A stretch of 8,127 nucleotides of DNA from DASUZD01 sp036377055. GTDB taxonomy: Bacteria; Actinomycetota; Thermoleophilia; Gaiellales; Gaiellaceae. Shown here piece by piece: positions 1 to 5,318 of this stretch. The DNA is taken from NCBI GenBank assembly GCA_036377055.1, contig DASUZD010000069.1, forward strand, positions 1 to 8,127, read 5' to 3'. The position numbers and the translations under genes were made by a program. How positions within the stretch are numbered: the first letter of the stretch is position 1; each line of letters begins with the position of its first letter. Under the pieces are notes generated by a model. It did not search any database. It saw only the letters and a program-made list of their open reading frames with translations, and was not told the origin of the DNA.

Positions 1-1950
1 GGACGCGACGACGACGAGGCCGTTCAGGCGGACGAGCCGCTCGTCGAGCAGCTGCACGAGGTAGCCCGCGAGCAGGAGGCAAGCGCCGACCGCGAGGAAC
101 GAGAAGGAGCGATGGTTGTCCGAGAGCTCCGCGCCGTCGAAGACGAAGACCTTGACGAGCGCGACGCCGAACCACGCTGCCGCGGCGACGAGCACCGTGT
201 CCGAGCGACGGCGCAGCGCGACGAGCGCGGCCGCGAGGCCGACGAGACCCCAGGCGGCGCTGACGCCGATGTGGCCGAGCTCGAAGCGCCGCTCGAGATC
301 GCCGCCGACCGAGTCCGCGACGACCGCCAGGATCCCGAGCGAGAGCGCGTAGATGCCGGCCATCGCGGCCGCGCAACCCGTCGCGATCCGCAGCTCCCGC
401 TGGCCCTCCTCGAGCACGGCCACGATCTGACCGAGGAGCCCGGCATGCTCCTGCGGCTCGTCGAAGCGTCGCGCGAACCAGGCGCAAGCGAACGCTGCGA
501 TTCCCAGCGCGACGGCGCTCGGAATCGCGCGCGCCGGATGCTCTCCCACCTCGAACAGCCGGTCGGGACGCGCTTCGAACATGAGCGCGTGTGCCGCGGC
601 CAGGACGAGGTACGCGAGCGAGGCGAGCTGGAAGCTGCGCTCGCGCGCCCGCCACGAGAGCCAGCCGAGGAGCGCCGCCTCGGCGGCCCACACGTACGTG
701 AGGTTCGCGCCCGACAGAAGGTCGGCGGCGGCGATGGCGACTACCGCCAGTGCGATCCCGCCGTGCAGCGCCGCGAGGTCGCGCCGGCCGTCGCGTCGGA
801 AGAACGCAGCTGCCGCGCCCTCCACGGCCGCGATCGCAGCCATCGCGACGCCTTCGCGGTCGAACCGGCCCCAGCTCCCCTCGAAGAGGCGAACGGTCGC
901 GAGCACCGCCAAGCTCGCGCTGAGCATCGTCAGGCTCGTCGCGATGCGGTCGAGCCCCTCGGCCGCGCCGCGGTAGAGCTGCCACCCGACGCCGGCCCCG
1001 AGGTACAGGAGCCAAAGCGCCGCAGCCACCGCGATCACCGGCCACGAGAGCACCGAGTCGGCGTACGCGGCCAGGCCGATGATCTGGAGCAGGCTCACGC
1101 CGACGCCGACCGCGAGCAGGCCGCGCCAGTCCTGGCGAATCGCGACGGCGGCAGCGGCGCCGAACACCACGGCGGCGAACGCCGTCCCGATCGTCGTCAG
1201 CCCGCCCTCGAGGACGAGGGTCGCCGGGACGAACATCGCGCCGATCAGCCCGATCGACGCCAGCGTCTCCGACTCCCAGGCCAGCGCGAGCGCGAGGCCG
1301 ACGGCCGCGATTCCGGCCGCCACGGCGAGCGCCCCGGCCTCCGGCAGGAAGTCGTAGAGCGCTGTCGCCGCGAGCAGAGTCGCGTAGCCGCCGGCGAGGC
1401 CCGCGCCGACGGCTGAGAACGCCGCATAGAGAGCGCCGTACCGGCGCTTCACCCAGACACCCGCGGCAAAGACGATGAACGACGCCGCCGCTCCGAGCCC
1501 GACACGCATCCCGGGGCCGATCCAGCCGCGGTTCACCGCGAGCACGAAGAAGAAGACGACGCCGAGGAGCGTGACGACCCCTCCGGCCCAGGCGAGGCCC
1601 TTGGCGCCGAGGAGGTCGTCGAGCTGGATCTCCCGGTCGAGGCGGATCTCGCGCTGCCAGACCGACGGCTCCCGCTCGGGCTGCGCGGCGGCTGCCGCGA
1701 CGGGCGCTTCCTCGGGCTCCGGCTCGGGCTCCTGCTCCTCCCAGTGCAACCGCTCGTGCCAGCGACCGCGTTCGTCCTGCCACCAACGCGTCGTCGGCGG
1801 GGGCGGGACGAGAGCCTCGGGCGTCGGCGCGGGCGCCGCGGCCTCGGGCTCGGGCGAGACGGCCAGCCTGCGCAGCTCGGCGACCTCCGACTGGAGCGCG
1901 CGAAGCTGGCGCTCGGCCGAGTCGAGCCGTTCGACGAGCTCGTCCCTCAC
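1..1950 (-). CDS. DUF2339 family polytopic membrane protein (3' end outside window)
   Basis: This is a large integral membrane protein of the DUF2339 family, whose biochemical role is unknown. 650 codons are open from the GTG at 1950 to the window edge, so the C-terminus is missing. Residues 1-30 are a charged, coiled-coil-like helix (RDELVERLDSAERQLRALQ). Residues 31-95 are a Pro/Glu/Ala-rich linker containing WW and WHERLHW patches. From about residue 112 the DUF2339 signature appears (LLGAKGLAWAGGVVTLLG, then FFFVLAVNRGWIGPGMRVG). More than a dozen Ala/Leu/Val-rich hydrophobic segments follow, up to the edge. The GTG start overlaps the stop of the upstream HTH gene as GTGA and is preceded by a strong GGAGGGG Shine-Dalgarno about 3 bases away, so the start is well supported and translation is probably coupled. 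The long open frames on the plus strand here encode Arg/Glu/Ala-rich composition artefacts. Family assignment is confident; function is not known. Confidence 0.9.
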   Translation of the reverse strand, partial: MRDELVERLDSAERQLRALQSEVAELRRLAVSPEPEAAAPAPTPEALVPPPPTTRWWQDERGRWHERLHWEEQEPEPEPEEAPVAAAAAQPEREPSVWQREIRLDREIQLDDLLGAKGLAWAGGVVTLLGVVFFFVLAVNRGWIGPGMRVGLGAAASFIVFAAGVWVKRRYGALYAAFSAVGAGLAGGYATLLAATALYDFLPEAGALAVAAGIAAVGLALALAWESETLASIGLIGAMFVPATLVLEGGLTTIGTAFAAVVFGAAAAVAIRQDWRGLLAVGVGVSLLQIIGLAAYADSVLSWPVIAVAAALWLLYLGAGVGWQLYRGAAEGLDRIATSLTMLSASLAVLATVRLFEGSWGRFDREGVAMAAIAAVEGAAAAFFRRDGRRDLAALHGGIALAVVAIAAADLLSGANLTYVWAAEAALLGWLSWRARERSFQLASLAYLVLAAAHALMFEARPDRLFEVGEHPARAIPSAVALGIAAFACAWFARRFDEPQEHAGLLGQIVAVLEEGQRELRIATGCAAAMAGIYALSLGILAVVADSVGGDLERRFELGHIGVSAAWGLVGLAAALVALRRRSDTVLVAAAAWFGVALVKVFVFDGAELSDNHRSFSFLAVGACLLLAGYLVQLLDERLVRLNGLVVVAS

Positions 1951-2255
1951 GACCCCTCCACCTGCGTCCGCGGGCGCAGCTCGACGTTGAGCTCGCAGTC
2001 GAGCGCCTCGGCGATCCGGAGCAGCGTGTCGATGCGCGGCGGCCGGCCGCCCGCCTCGAGCCGGGCGATCGCCGACTGCGTCGTCCCCACGAGCTCGGCG
2101 AGCTCACGCTGCGAGAGGTTCCGAGCGACCCGCTGCTTGGCGACCTGGTCGGCGATCTGCGCGAAGAACCAGCCGTCGCCTTCGACCCCCGCGAGCCGCG
2201 CGCGCGCCTTCTCGGTGACGCGGGTCAGCGGTCGCTTGCGCGGGTCAGTCGCCAT
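1947..2255 (-). CDS. XRE-family helix-turn-helix regulator
   Basis: A 102-residue DNA-binding protein of the Cro/C1 (XRE) HTH family, of the HigA-like antitoxin/repressor size class. The HTH spans about residues 37-91: DQVAKQRVARNLSQRELAEL is the first helix pair, GTTQSAIARLEAG the recognition helix, and RPPRIDTLLRIAEAL the closing helices. The short N-terminal arm is rich in Lys and Arg. The ATG at 2255 lies inside the end of the upstream PASTA lipoprotein gene (11-base overlap, ATGGCGACTGA) and has no Shine-Dalgarno, so it is probably translationally coupled. The frame stays open further upstream, but that stretch is Ser/Thr/Pro-rich and is the shadow of the lipoprotein gene. No HigB/RelE-like toxin is adjacent; the partners are a lipoprotein and a membrane protein. 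Inference: it binds the half-site array at 2557-2582 and autoregulates the operon. Confidence 0.88.
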   Translation of the reverse strand: MATDPRKRPLTRVTEKARARLAGVEGDGWFFAQIADQVAKQRVARNLSQRELAELVGTTQSAIARLEAGGRPPRIDTLLRIAEALDCELNVELRPRTQVEGS

Positions 2256-2553
2256 CGTCGCAGTCGTGTTCGACGGTGAGCGTGACGTACCTCGCCTGAC
2301 TTCCCCCGTCCGGCTCCTGGTAACAGACCTCCCACAGGTGCTCGACGAAGACGGTGTCGTCGCCGGAGTCGACGTCGTAGCCGATCCCGAGCGCGTCGAG
2401 CCGCTCTTCGGCGGAGTCGAGGTTGTCGCCGACGAGATCCGGAACGGTGACGACAGGCGGGTTGGCGGCGGGGGCGGGATGCTCACGCTCCTCGGCACAA
2501 CCGGGCGCGATGAACGCGAATGGAACGATCAACAACGCCATCACGTATCGCAT
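2245..2553 (-). CDS. Short PASTA-domain putative lipoprotein
   Basis: A 102-residue secreted protein with one PASTA domain. Residues 1-18 form a hydrophobic signal peptide (MRYVMALLIVPFAFIAPG) followed by Cys19, a plausible lipidation site, although the -3 and -2 positions (Ala, Pro) are not a canonical lipobox. A short acidic/Pro-rich linker leads to a PASTA repeat at about 35-95: VVTVPDLVGDNLDSAEERL, then G-I-G-Y, then WEVCYQEPDGG and a final strand. Cys77 and Cys98 could form a disulfide. PASTA domains are known from Ser/Thr kinases and penicillin-binding proteins, where they bind peptidoglycan fragments; free-standing short PASTA lipoproteins are common in actinobacteria and of unknown function. 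The ATG at 2553 is chosen because it begins the signal peptide and lies 4-5 bases from the predicted transcription start, which suggests a leaderless mRNA. It is the first gene of an overlapping operon with the HTH and DUF2339 genes. Confidence 0.85.
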   Translation of the reverse strand: MRYVMALLIVPFAFIAPGCAEEREHPAPAANPPVVTVPDLVGDNLDSAEERLDALGIGYDVDSGDDTVFVEHLWEVCYQEPDGGSQARYVTLTVEHDCDDGD

Positions 2554-2554
2554 A

Positions 2555-2582
2555 CCTGCTATGACAATAGCAGGGTTGCTAT
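2555..2582. promoter_or_regulatory. Operator-like array of three phased half-sites
   Basis: Plus-strand half-sites TGCTAT (2557-2562), ATAGCA (2567-2572) and TGCTAT (2577-2582) alternate in orientation and begin exactly 10 bases apart, one helical turn. The first two belong to a perfect 8-bp inverted repeat, CCTGCTAT-GACA-ATAGCAGG (2555-2574). The second and third form a second 6-bp palindrome with a 4-base centre. The array covers the predicted -10 element and spacer, as expected of a repressor site. The HTH protein encoded in the same operon is the natural candidate ligand (inference). Confidence 0.65.
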
Positions 2583-2591
2583 GTAAGTCAA
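2564..2591 (-). promoter_or_regulatory. Predicted promoter of the PASTA-XRE-DUF2339 operon
   Basis: Read on the minus strand there is a -35-like TTGACT (2586-2591, five of six matches to TTGACA), a 16-base spacer, and a -10-like TATTGT (2564-2569, four of six matches to TATAAT). The transcription start would fall near 2557-2558, leaving only about 4-5 bases before the ATG at 2553. That fits the absence of a properly spaced Shine-Dalgarno and suggests leaderless translation. This is a motif reading only; no expression data are available. Confidence 0.5.
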
Positions 2592-2621
2592 GGGGAAGTG
2601 GCCAACCTTTGTAGAGGCGGG

Positions 2622-2876
2622 CTACTGCGGCTTCCGCTGGCCGACGCCGCGGAGCACAATCTCCCACGTGCCACTTCTGGCCGTCGCTTCCTCGATTCCA
2701 GCGCGCGTGTCATAGACGCGTTCCTCGCGGTAGTTCTCGATCAGCGTTGCGAGTTGCGCCGAATCGAGGGGCACGTTGTGGATCAGCGCCGAGATGAACT
2801 CGCCGTAGGTGACCGTGCCGTAGCCGCGTGGGATCGCCTCGATAAGGCGCTCTGCCCGGTACGCGATCGGCGCTGC
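2622..2876 (-). pseudogene. 3' fragment of an unrecognised gene, truncated at the IS remnant
   Basis: An open minus-strand stretch of 84 codons ends in TAG at 2622-2624 and looks protein-coding: it has balanced composition with segments such as AERLIEAIPRGYGTVTYGEF and SAQLATLIENYREERVYDTR, ending in RGVGQRKPQ. It contains no usable ATG, GTG or TTG near its 5' end, and the frame closes upstream with a TGA at 2877-2879, exactly where IS transposase homology takes over on the opposite strand. I read it as the C-terminal stub of a gene cut off by insertion or rearrangement. The family is not recognised. The predicted content is mostly helical and soluble, with no membrane segment. The rest of the gene is not obvious on the far side of the IS remnant. 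Confidence 0.5.
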
Positions 2877-3429
2877 TCATGGAGCAGGAGGCCGCTCCGA
2901 TCTCGGGCGAGGTCGAAGCCGACGAGACGTTTATGGCCGGGAAGCTCCGAGCTTCCGAGCGCAAGCAACTGCTTGAGAGAAGGGGGCTACCGGAGCGGGC
3001 GCGCGGCCCGTGGCTCAAGAAGTCGCCGATCGTGTTCGCGGCGGTGCAGCGCGGCGGACGGGTGCGGGCGCAGGTCATCCCGTCAAGTCACCATCTCTTC
3101 CTCGGGCAGGCGCTACGCGAGCTGGTCCTGCCCGAGTCGATGCTCTTTACTGACGACTGGCACGGCTACCACAAGGCCGGGAAGACCTACTACCGGCACC
3201 GCCGCATCAACCACTCAGCCAAGGTCGTTGTCGCCGCTGACGGCTCGCGCGCACACACACGGTCGAAGGCTTCTTCGGCCTGTTCAAGACCGGCGTCCGC
3301 GGAACCCACCACGCAATCTCGAGACGGTGGCTACAGGGCTAGCTCAACGAGTGGATATGGCGGTACGACCGCCGGAACGACGACGAAGCGATGTTTCGGC
3401 AGTTGCTCACCCGCGCCGCGATCAGCTGA
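2861..3429 (+). pseudogene. IS1595/ISXO2-type transposase remnant (5'-truncated, frameshifted, nonsense mutation)
   Basis: This is the catalytic part of an IS1595-family DDE transposase. Visible landmarks in order are GEVEADETFMAGK (first catalytic Asp region, from about 2906), the KKSPIVFAAVQRGGRVRAQV strand, LFTDDWHGYHKAGKTYY (second Asp), and, after a frame change, HTVEGFFGLFKTGVRGTHHA (third acidic residue region, from 3256), then EWIWRYDRRNDDEAMFRQLL to a TGA at 3427-3429. Three lesions make it dead. The N-terminal ~90-110 residues, including the zinc ribbon usual for this family, are missing. The frame shifts inside the CACACACAC tract at 3252-3260. An in-frame TAG sits at 3340-3342 where the family normally has Tyr. 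No terminal inverted repeats or target duplication could be recognised. The exact left limit (2861-2879) is uncertain. Confidence 0.82.
2861..3429 (+). mobile_element. Degenerate IS1595-family insertion sequence remnant
   Basis: Extent is given by the transposase homology only; both ends of the element are unresolved. It sits between a truncated minus-strand gene stub and the small gene ending at 3435, and it marks the left part of the accessory stretch. Confidence 0.6.
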
Positions 3430-3434
3430 GCACG

Positions 3435-3791
3435 CTAGAAAGGCTCGGCGTCCACATGAAGACCAGCCGCAATATCAGCGGCCGCGCGGACGTGACGAAC
3501 ACGGATCAGGCCGCGCGGAGGCGGATGCTTGACGATTTCGTACGAGACGACGAGCTCTGGAACGTCGGGTCCATTTGCCACCTTATGCGCGCCGAACACT
3601 CTGACCCAGAACCGGCCCGCGTCATCCATTGATCTAGCATCGACGTAAGGAGCGTGGCCAAGAATGAATCTGGCCGTCCTGAACATCCGCTCGAACGTCT
3701 TACGGTCCGGGTGGATGAGGTTGCAGTCCTCGTAAAACGTGGCCGTGGGCTGCACATCGTACGGAGGCGTGGATGATTTCCTTGTCGCCAT
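3435..3791 (-). CDS. Unrecognised 118-residue protein, candidate toxin paired with the Panacea protein
   Basis: The family is not recognised. The gene starts 36 bases after the stop of the Panacea-domain gene on the same strand, with a weak TAGGA upstream of the ATG at 3791, so the two are probably co-transcribed. Layout: a disordered N-terminus (1-15), an amphipathic helix around 28-45 (HPDRKTFERMFRTARFILGH), then beta-strand-like runs at about 60-67 (RFWVRVFG), 79-87 (ELVVSYEIV) and 94-102 (GLIRVRHVR), and a short tail. Helix followed by three strands, with basic and aromatic residues on the last strands, is reminiscent of RelE/ParE-type toxins, but I see no defining motif. Codon use is less GC-biased than in the flanking core genes (AGA, TCA, AAT, GGA), consistent with transfer. 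The C-terminal ~15 residues run up to the IS remnant and could be altered by it. The toxin role is inferred from position next to a Panacea domain. Confidence 0.55.
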   Translation of the reverse strand: MATRKSSTPPYDVQPTATFYEDCNLIHPDRKTFERMFRTARFILGHAPYVDARSMDDAGRFWVRVFGAHKVANGPDVPELVVSYEIVKHPPPRGLIRVRHVRAAADIAAGLHVDAEPF

Positions 3792-3827
3792 GTGACGTGG
3801 GTCCTACCATCGTGAGTAGACAACAGA

Positions 3828-4367
3828 CTAAGCAGCGAGACCGTGAAGACGGCGGAAGAATTCGACTTCCGCATCCGTCGGAACCCTCCTGCTAATCAGC
3901 GCCGTTTCATACGGGATCGGCGCATTCTCCTTGCTCAGGTACCAGCCGGGGTCGGCATGGGAGAGCTGGCTCAGATAACTGGCGCTTTCGTGCCCGTATG
4001 TTCTTATCGCTCCCTCGATGATGGCAATTTCATCCTCGCTGAAATCGGCCATCACCGGATCGCGTTTTGCTGTCACATGACGGAGACGCCGCCCATAGTG
4101 GTCGACGTCCTCCTCTTCGATCGAACCGTCCGCTTGAAGATCGCGCTCCGCGAGAAGCAGCTCCTTCGGCAAGTGGCCGAACTCCCACTTCTCGTAGGTC
4201 GCGCCGGTGATGCTCACGCCGAGCCGCTGGAAGGCGGTGAAGTCACTATGCATAAGCAGCTTCGCCAACTTCACGCGGCCAAGCGCAGCCTCAGGACCGA
4301 GCTGATGCGCAAGGTAGACGATTAGCTCCTCGAACTTCCCGCGCTCGAACTCGCGTCCCCCGGCCAT
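3828..4367 (-). CDS. Panacea-domain (DUF4065/SocA-like) protein, probable antitoxin
   Basis: A 179-residue soluble protein with a Panacea (DUF4065, SocA-like) domain across nearly its whole length. It shows KFEELIVYLA and VKLAKLLMHSDFTAFQRLG (residues 11-50), the characteristic VSITGATYEKWEFGHLPKEL block (51-70), an acidic linker, then FSEDEIAIIEGAIRTYG, ASYLSQLSHADPGWY and IPYETAL (109-156). Panacea domains are known as promiscuous type II antitoxin domains that pair with unrelated toxins, and SocA from Caulobacter is a proteolytic adaptor for the toxin SocB. The start at 4367 is fixed by a strong GGAGAGGAG Shine-Dalgarno about six bases upstream; the frame extends further upstream but without coding character. 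The downstream 118-residue gene is the likely partner. The divergent intergenic region carries repeated inverted elements suitable for autoregulation. Domain call is confident; the antitoxin role is inferred. Confidence 0.87.
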   Translation of the reverse strand: MAGGREFERGKFEELIVYLAHQLGPEAALGRVKLAKLLMHSDFTAFQRLGVSITGATYEKWEFGHLPKELLLAERDLQADGSIEEEDVDHYGRRLRHVTAKRDPVMADFSEDEIAIIEGAIRTYGHESASYLSQLSHADPGWYLSKENAPIPYETALISRRVPTDAEVEFFRRLHGLAA

Positions 4368-4406
4368 GGCCGCTCCTCTCCCCAGGCGGAAGCCTAGTAG
4401 AGTCGC

Positions 4407-4473
4407 CTGGACAGCCATTCGATAGCTGTGTGATATCTCCTGGCTGTCAGTTGGATGTCCACTGGACAGCCAG
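4407..4473. promoter_or_regulatory. Operator-like repeats between the Panacea gene and the divergent 75-residue gene
   Basis: The octamer GACAGCCA occurs at 4410-4417 and 4465-4472 on the plus strand and at 4441-4448 on the minus strand. The outer two lie in an identical 11-mer, CTGGACAGCCA (4407-4417 and 4462-4472). CTGGCTGTC (4440-4448) and GACAGCCAG (4465-4473) form a perfect 9-bp inverted repeat. TGTCCA-C-TGGACA (4456-4468) is a further nested palindrome. The cluster lies in the 126-base divergent intergenic region, where it could control both directions. I could not place a convincing -35/-10 pair. A regulatory role is inferred from symmetry and position. Confidence 0.5.
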
Positions 4474-4493
4474 ACTAGTGCAGGCCCCAGACG

Positions 4494-4721
4494 ATGCGCC
4501 CGAACCCGACGCACTCGCTCCGTCTTCCGCCGTTCACGGCACAGGAGCTAACCGACTTGGTCACTGCACTTGAGAACGAAGGCGTGGGCCTCCGGCAGGC
4601 CGACCTCATCGCTGTCCTCATCAGCCGCGCCGCTGCGTTTGTCGGCAACAAGAAGGCGCTTGACGCACTCGGCGACGAGATCCGTGCCCATCGCAAGAAG
4701 GCTAAACCGCTCGGTTTCTGA
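4494..4721 (+). CDS. Small hypothetical protein, 75 residues
   Basis: The family is not recognised. It is a soluble, mostly helical protein: a Pro-rich start (MRPNPTHSLRLPPF), a helix TAQELTDLVTALENEG, a second helix LRQADLIAVLISRAAAFV, and a basic C-terminus (DEIRAHRKKAKPLGF). Size, the LRQADLIAVLISRA helix and the basic tail would suit a small DNA-binding or antitoxin-like protein, but no ribbon-helix-helix or HTH signature is clear. The ATG at 4494 has no Shine-Dalgarno, so it may be leaderless. It is transcribed divergently from the Panacea gene across the repeat-bearing intergenic region. The stop is TGA followed by C, and the same reading frame remains open for another 47 codons. Confidence 0.6.
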   Translation: MRPNPTHSLRLPPFTAQELTDLVTALENEGVGLRQADLIAVLISRAAAFVGNKKALDALGDEIRAHRKKAKPLGF

Positions 4722-4742
4722 CCTGGGCCGTTCCGGCGCCCG

Positions 4743-4865
4743 GTGGACGGACTCGCCGAGCTGCGTCAGTGGCGGCAAGCAGCGCGGGCGGCACGCGATT
4801 GGGCCGAGACGCTTCGCAAGGAAGGACGCCAAGAAGAGGCGTACGCGCTTCTGGAACGGCGATGA
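4743..4865 (+). CDS. Possible 40-residue ORF downstream of, and in frame with, the 75-residue gene
   Basis: A GTG-initiated frame (4743) encodes a 40-residue amphipathic, probably all-helical peptide: DGLAELRQWRQAARAARDWA, then ETLRKEGRQEEAYALLERR. It starts 21 bases after the TGA of the upstream gene, lies in the same reading frame, and has no clear Shine-Dalgarno. It could be a separate small gene, a readthrough extension, or the end of a gene split by a nonsense mutation. The residue pattern (Trp, Leu and Ala spaced at helix periodicity, sensible tail) is more protein-like than the shadow frames around it, but support is limited. Confidence 0.35.
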   Translation: MDGLAELRQWRQAARAARDWAETLRKEGRQEEAYALLERR

Positions 4866-4899
4866 TGCTCTCCTTCAAAGACGCCGGACTGACGACCAG

Positions 4900-5052
4900 C
4901 TAACGCTTCTTCGCGCGCGCGACCTTCCGGAAATCGGCCAGCACGTCCCGCTTCCGAAGTAGCCCGATCTTCGTTCCCTTCGGCGCGACCTGAGTCTCAT
5001 CGTCGGGCTTCAGCTTGCCGGTCGCGTCATCGTCAGTCTTCGGAAGGGCCAC
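4900..5052 (-). CDS. Small hypothetical protein, 50 residues, basic C-terminus
   Basis: The family is not recognised. From the GTG at 5052 it reads ALPKTDDDATGKLKPDDETQ, then VAPKGTKIGLLRKRDVLADF, and ends RKVARAKKR. It has an acidic, flexible first half and a conserved-looking K-G-x-x-I-x-x-x-x-K-R-D-V-L-x-D-F block, a layout I have seen in very small actinobacterial proteins of unknown role. The frame remains open upstream to an ATG at 5133, but that extension overlaps the 58-residue gene and looks less coding, so the GTG is preferred. It lies 31 bases downstream of that gene on the same strand. Confidence 0.45.
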   Translation of the reverse strand: MALPKTDDDATGKLKPDDETQVAPKGTKIGLLRKRDVLADFRKVARAKKR

Positions 5053-5083
5053 GGTCGGAGCGTAGCGCGTCCGGCGGACCCTC

Positions 5084-5260
5084 TCAGCGAAACCGCTCGG
5101 GTAGCTGATGCTTCGGAATGAGCCCGTTCTCATCGAGCTTCAGTCGCTCGAAGCACGCGGGGCATTGGCCAGTCCAAGAGCCGCCGATCTCCAACTGCTC
5201 GGTCTGGCGTACGGGAAGACCCCCGCCCCCGATGCACTCTCCTTCTTCCCGCTGCGCCAT
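5084..5260 (-). CDS. Small zinc-ribbon-like protein, 58 residues
   Basis: A 58-residue ORF from the ATG at 5260 to a TGA at 5084-5086. The core GGSWTGQCPACFERLKLDEN, then GLIPKHQLPERF, contains a C-P-x-C knuckle (Cys33, Cys36) followed by a G-x-I-P-x-H segment (His51). This is the layout of tiny zinc-ribbon proteins often found in actinobacterial genomes and phages, where they have no assigned role. With only one CxxC plus His51 and Cys9, zinc binding is plausible but unproven. There is no clear Shine-Dalgarno. It sits just left of the small membrane-protein gene (58-base gap) and upstream of the 50-residue ORF. Confidence 0.5.
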   Translation of the reverse strand: MAQREEGECIGGGGLPVRQTEQLEIGGSWTGQCPACFERLKLDENGLIPKHQLPERFR

Positions 5261-5318
5261 GGGCCGGAGTCTAGGCGCGGCTTCTACAGAGAATGACTAC
5301 TTCCCTGTCAAGGGCTCG

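Noticed and set aside
112..1416. Long open frame on the plus strand (434 codons) opposite the DUF2339 gene
   Set aside because: Its product is almost entirely Arg, Glu, Asp and Ala with no hydrophobic core. The opposite strand gives a clear DUF2339 membrane protein, so this is a high-GC antisense shadow.
2256..2498. N-terminal extension of the XRE protein by 81 residues
   Set aside because: The extension is Ser/Thr/Pro-rich low-complexity sequence opposite no domain and coincides with the PASTA gene in another frame; the ATG at 2255 gives the usual size.
3455..3632. Plus-strand frame starting MKTSRNISGRADV after the transposase
   Set aside because: It overlaps the 118-residue minus-strand gene, which has a better start context, operon position and strand-like pattern. 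The plus frame is charged and motif-free, though it cannot be wholly excluded.
4368..4514. 49-residue N-terminal extension of the Panacea protein
   Set aside because: It reads through the repeat-bearing intergenic region, and a strong Shine-Dalgarno lies directly before the ATG at 4367.
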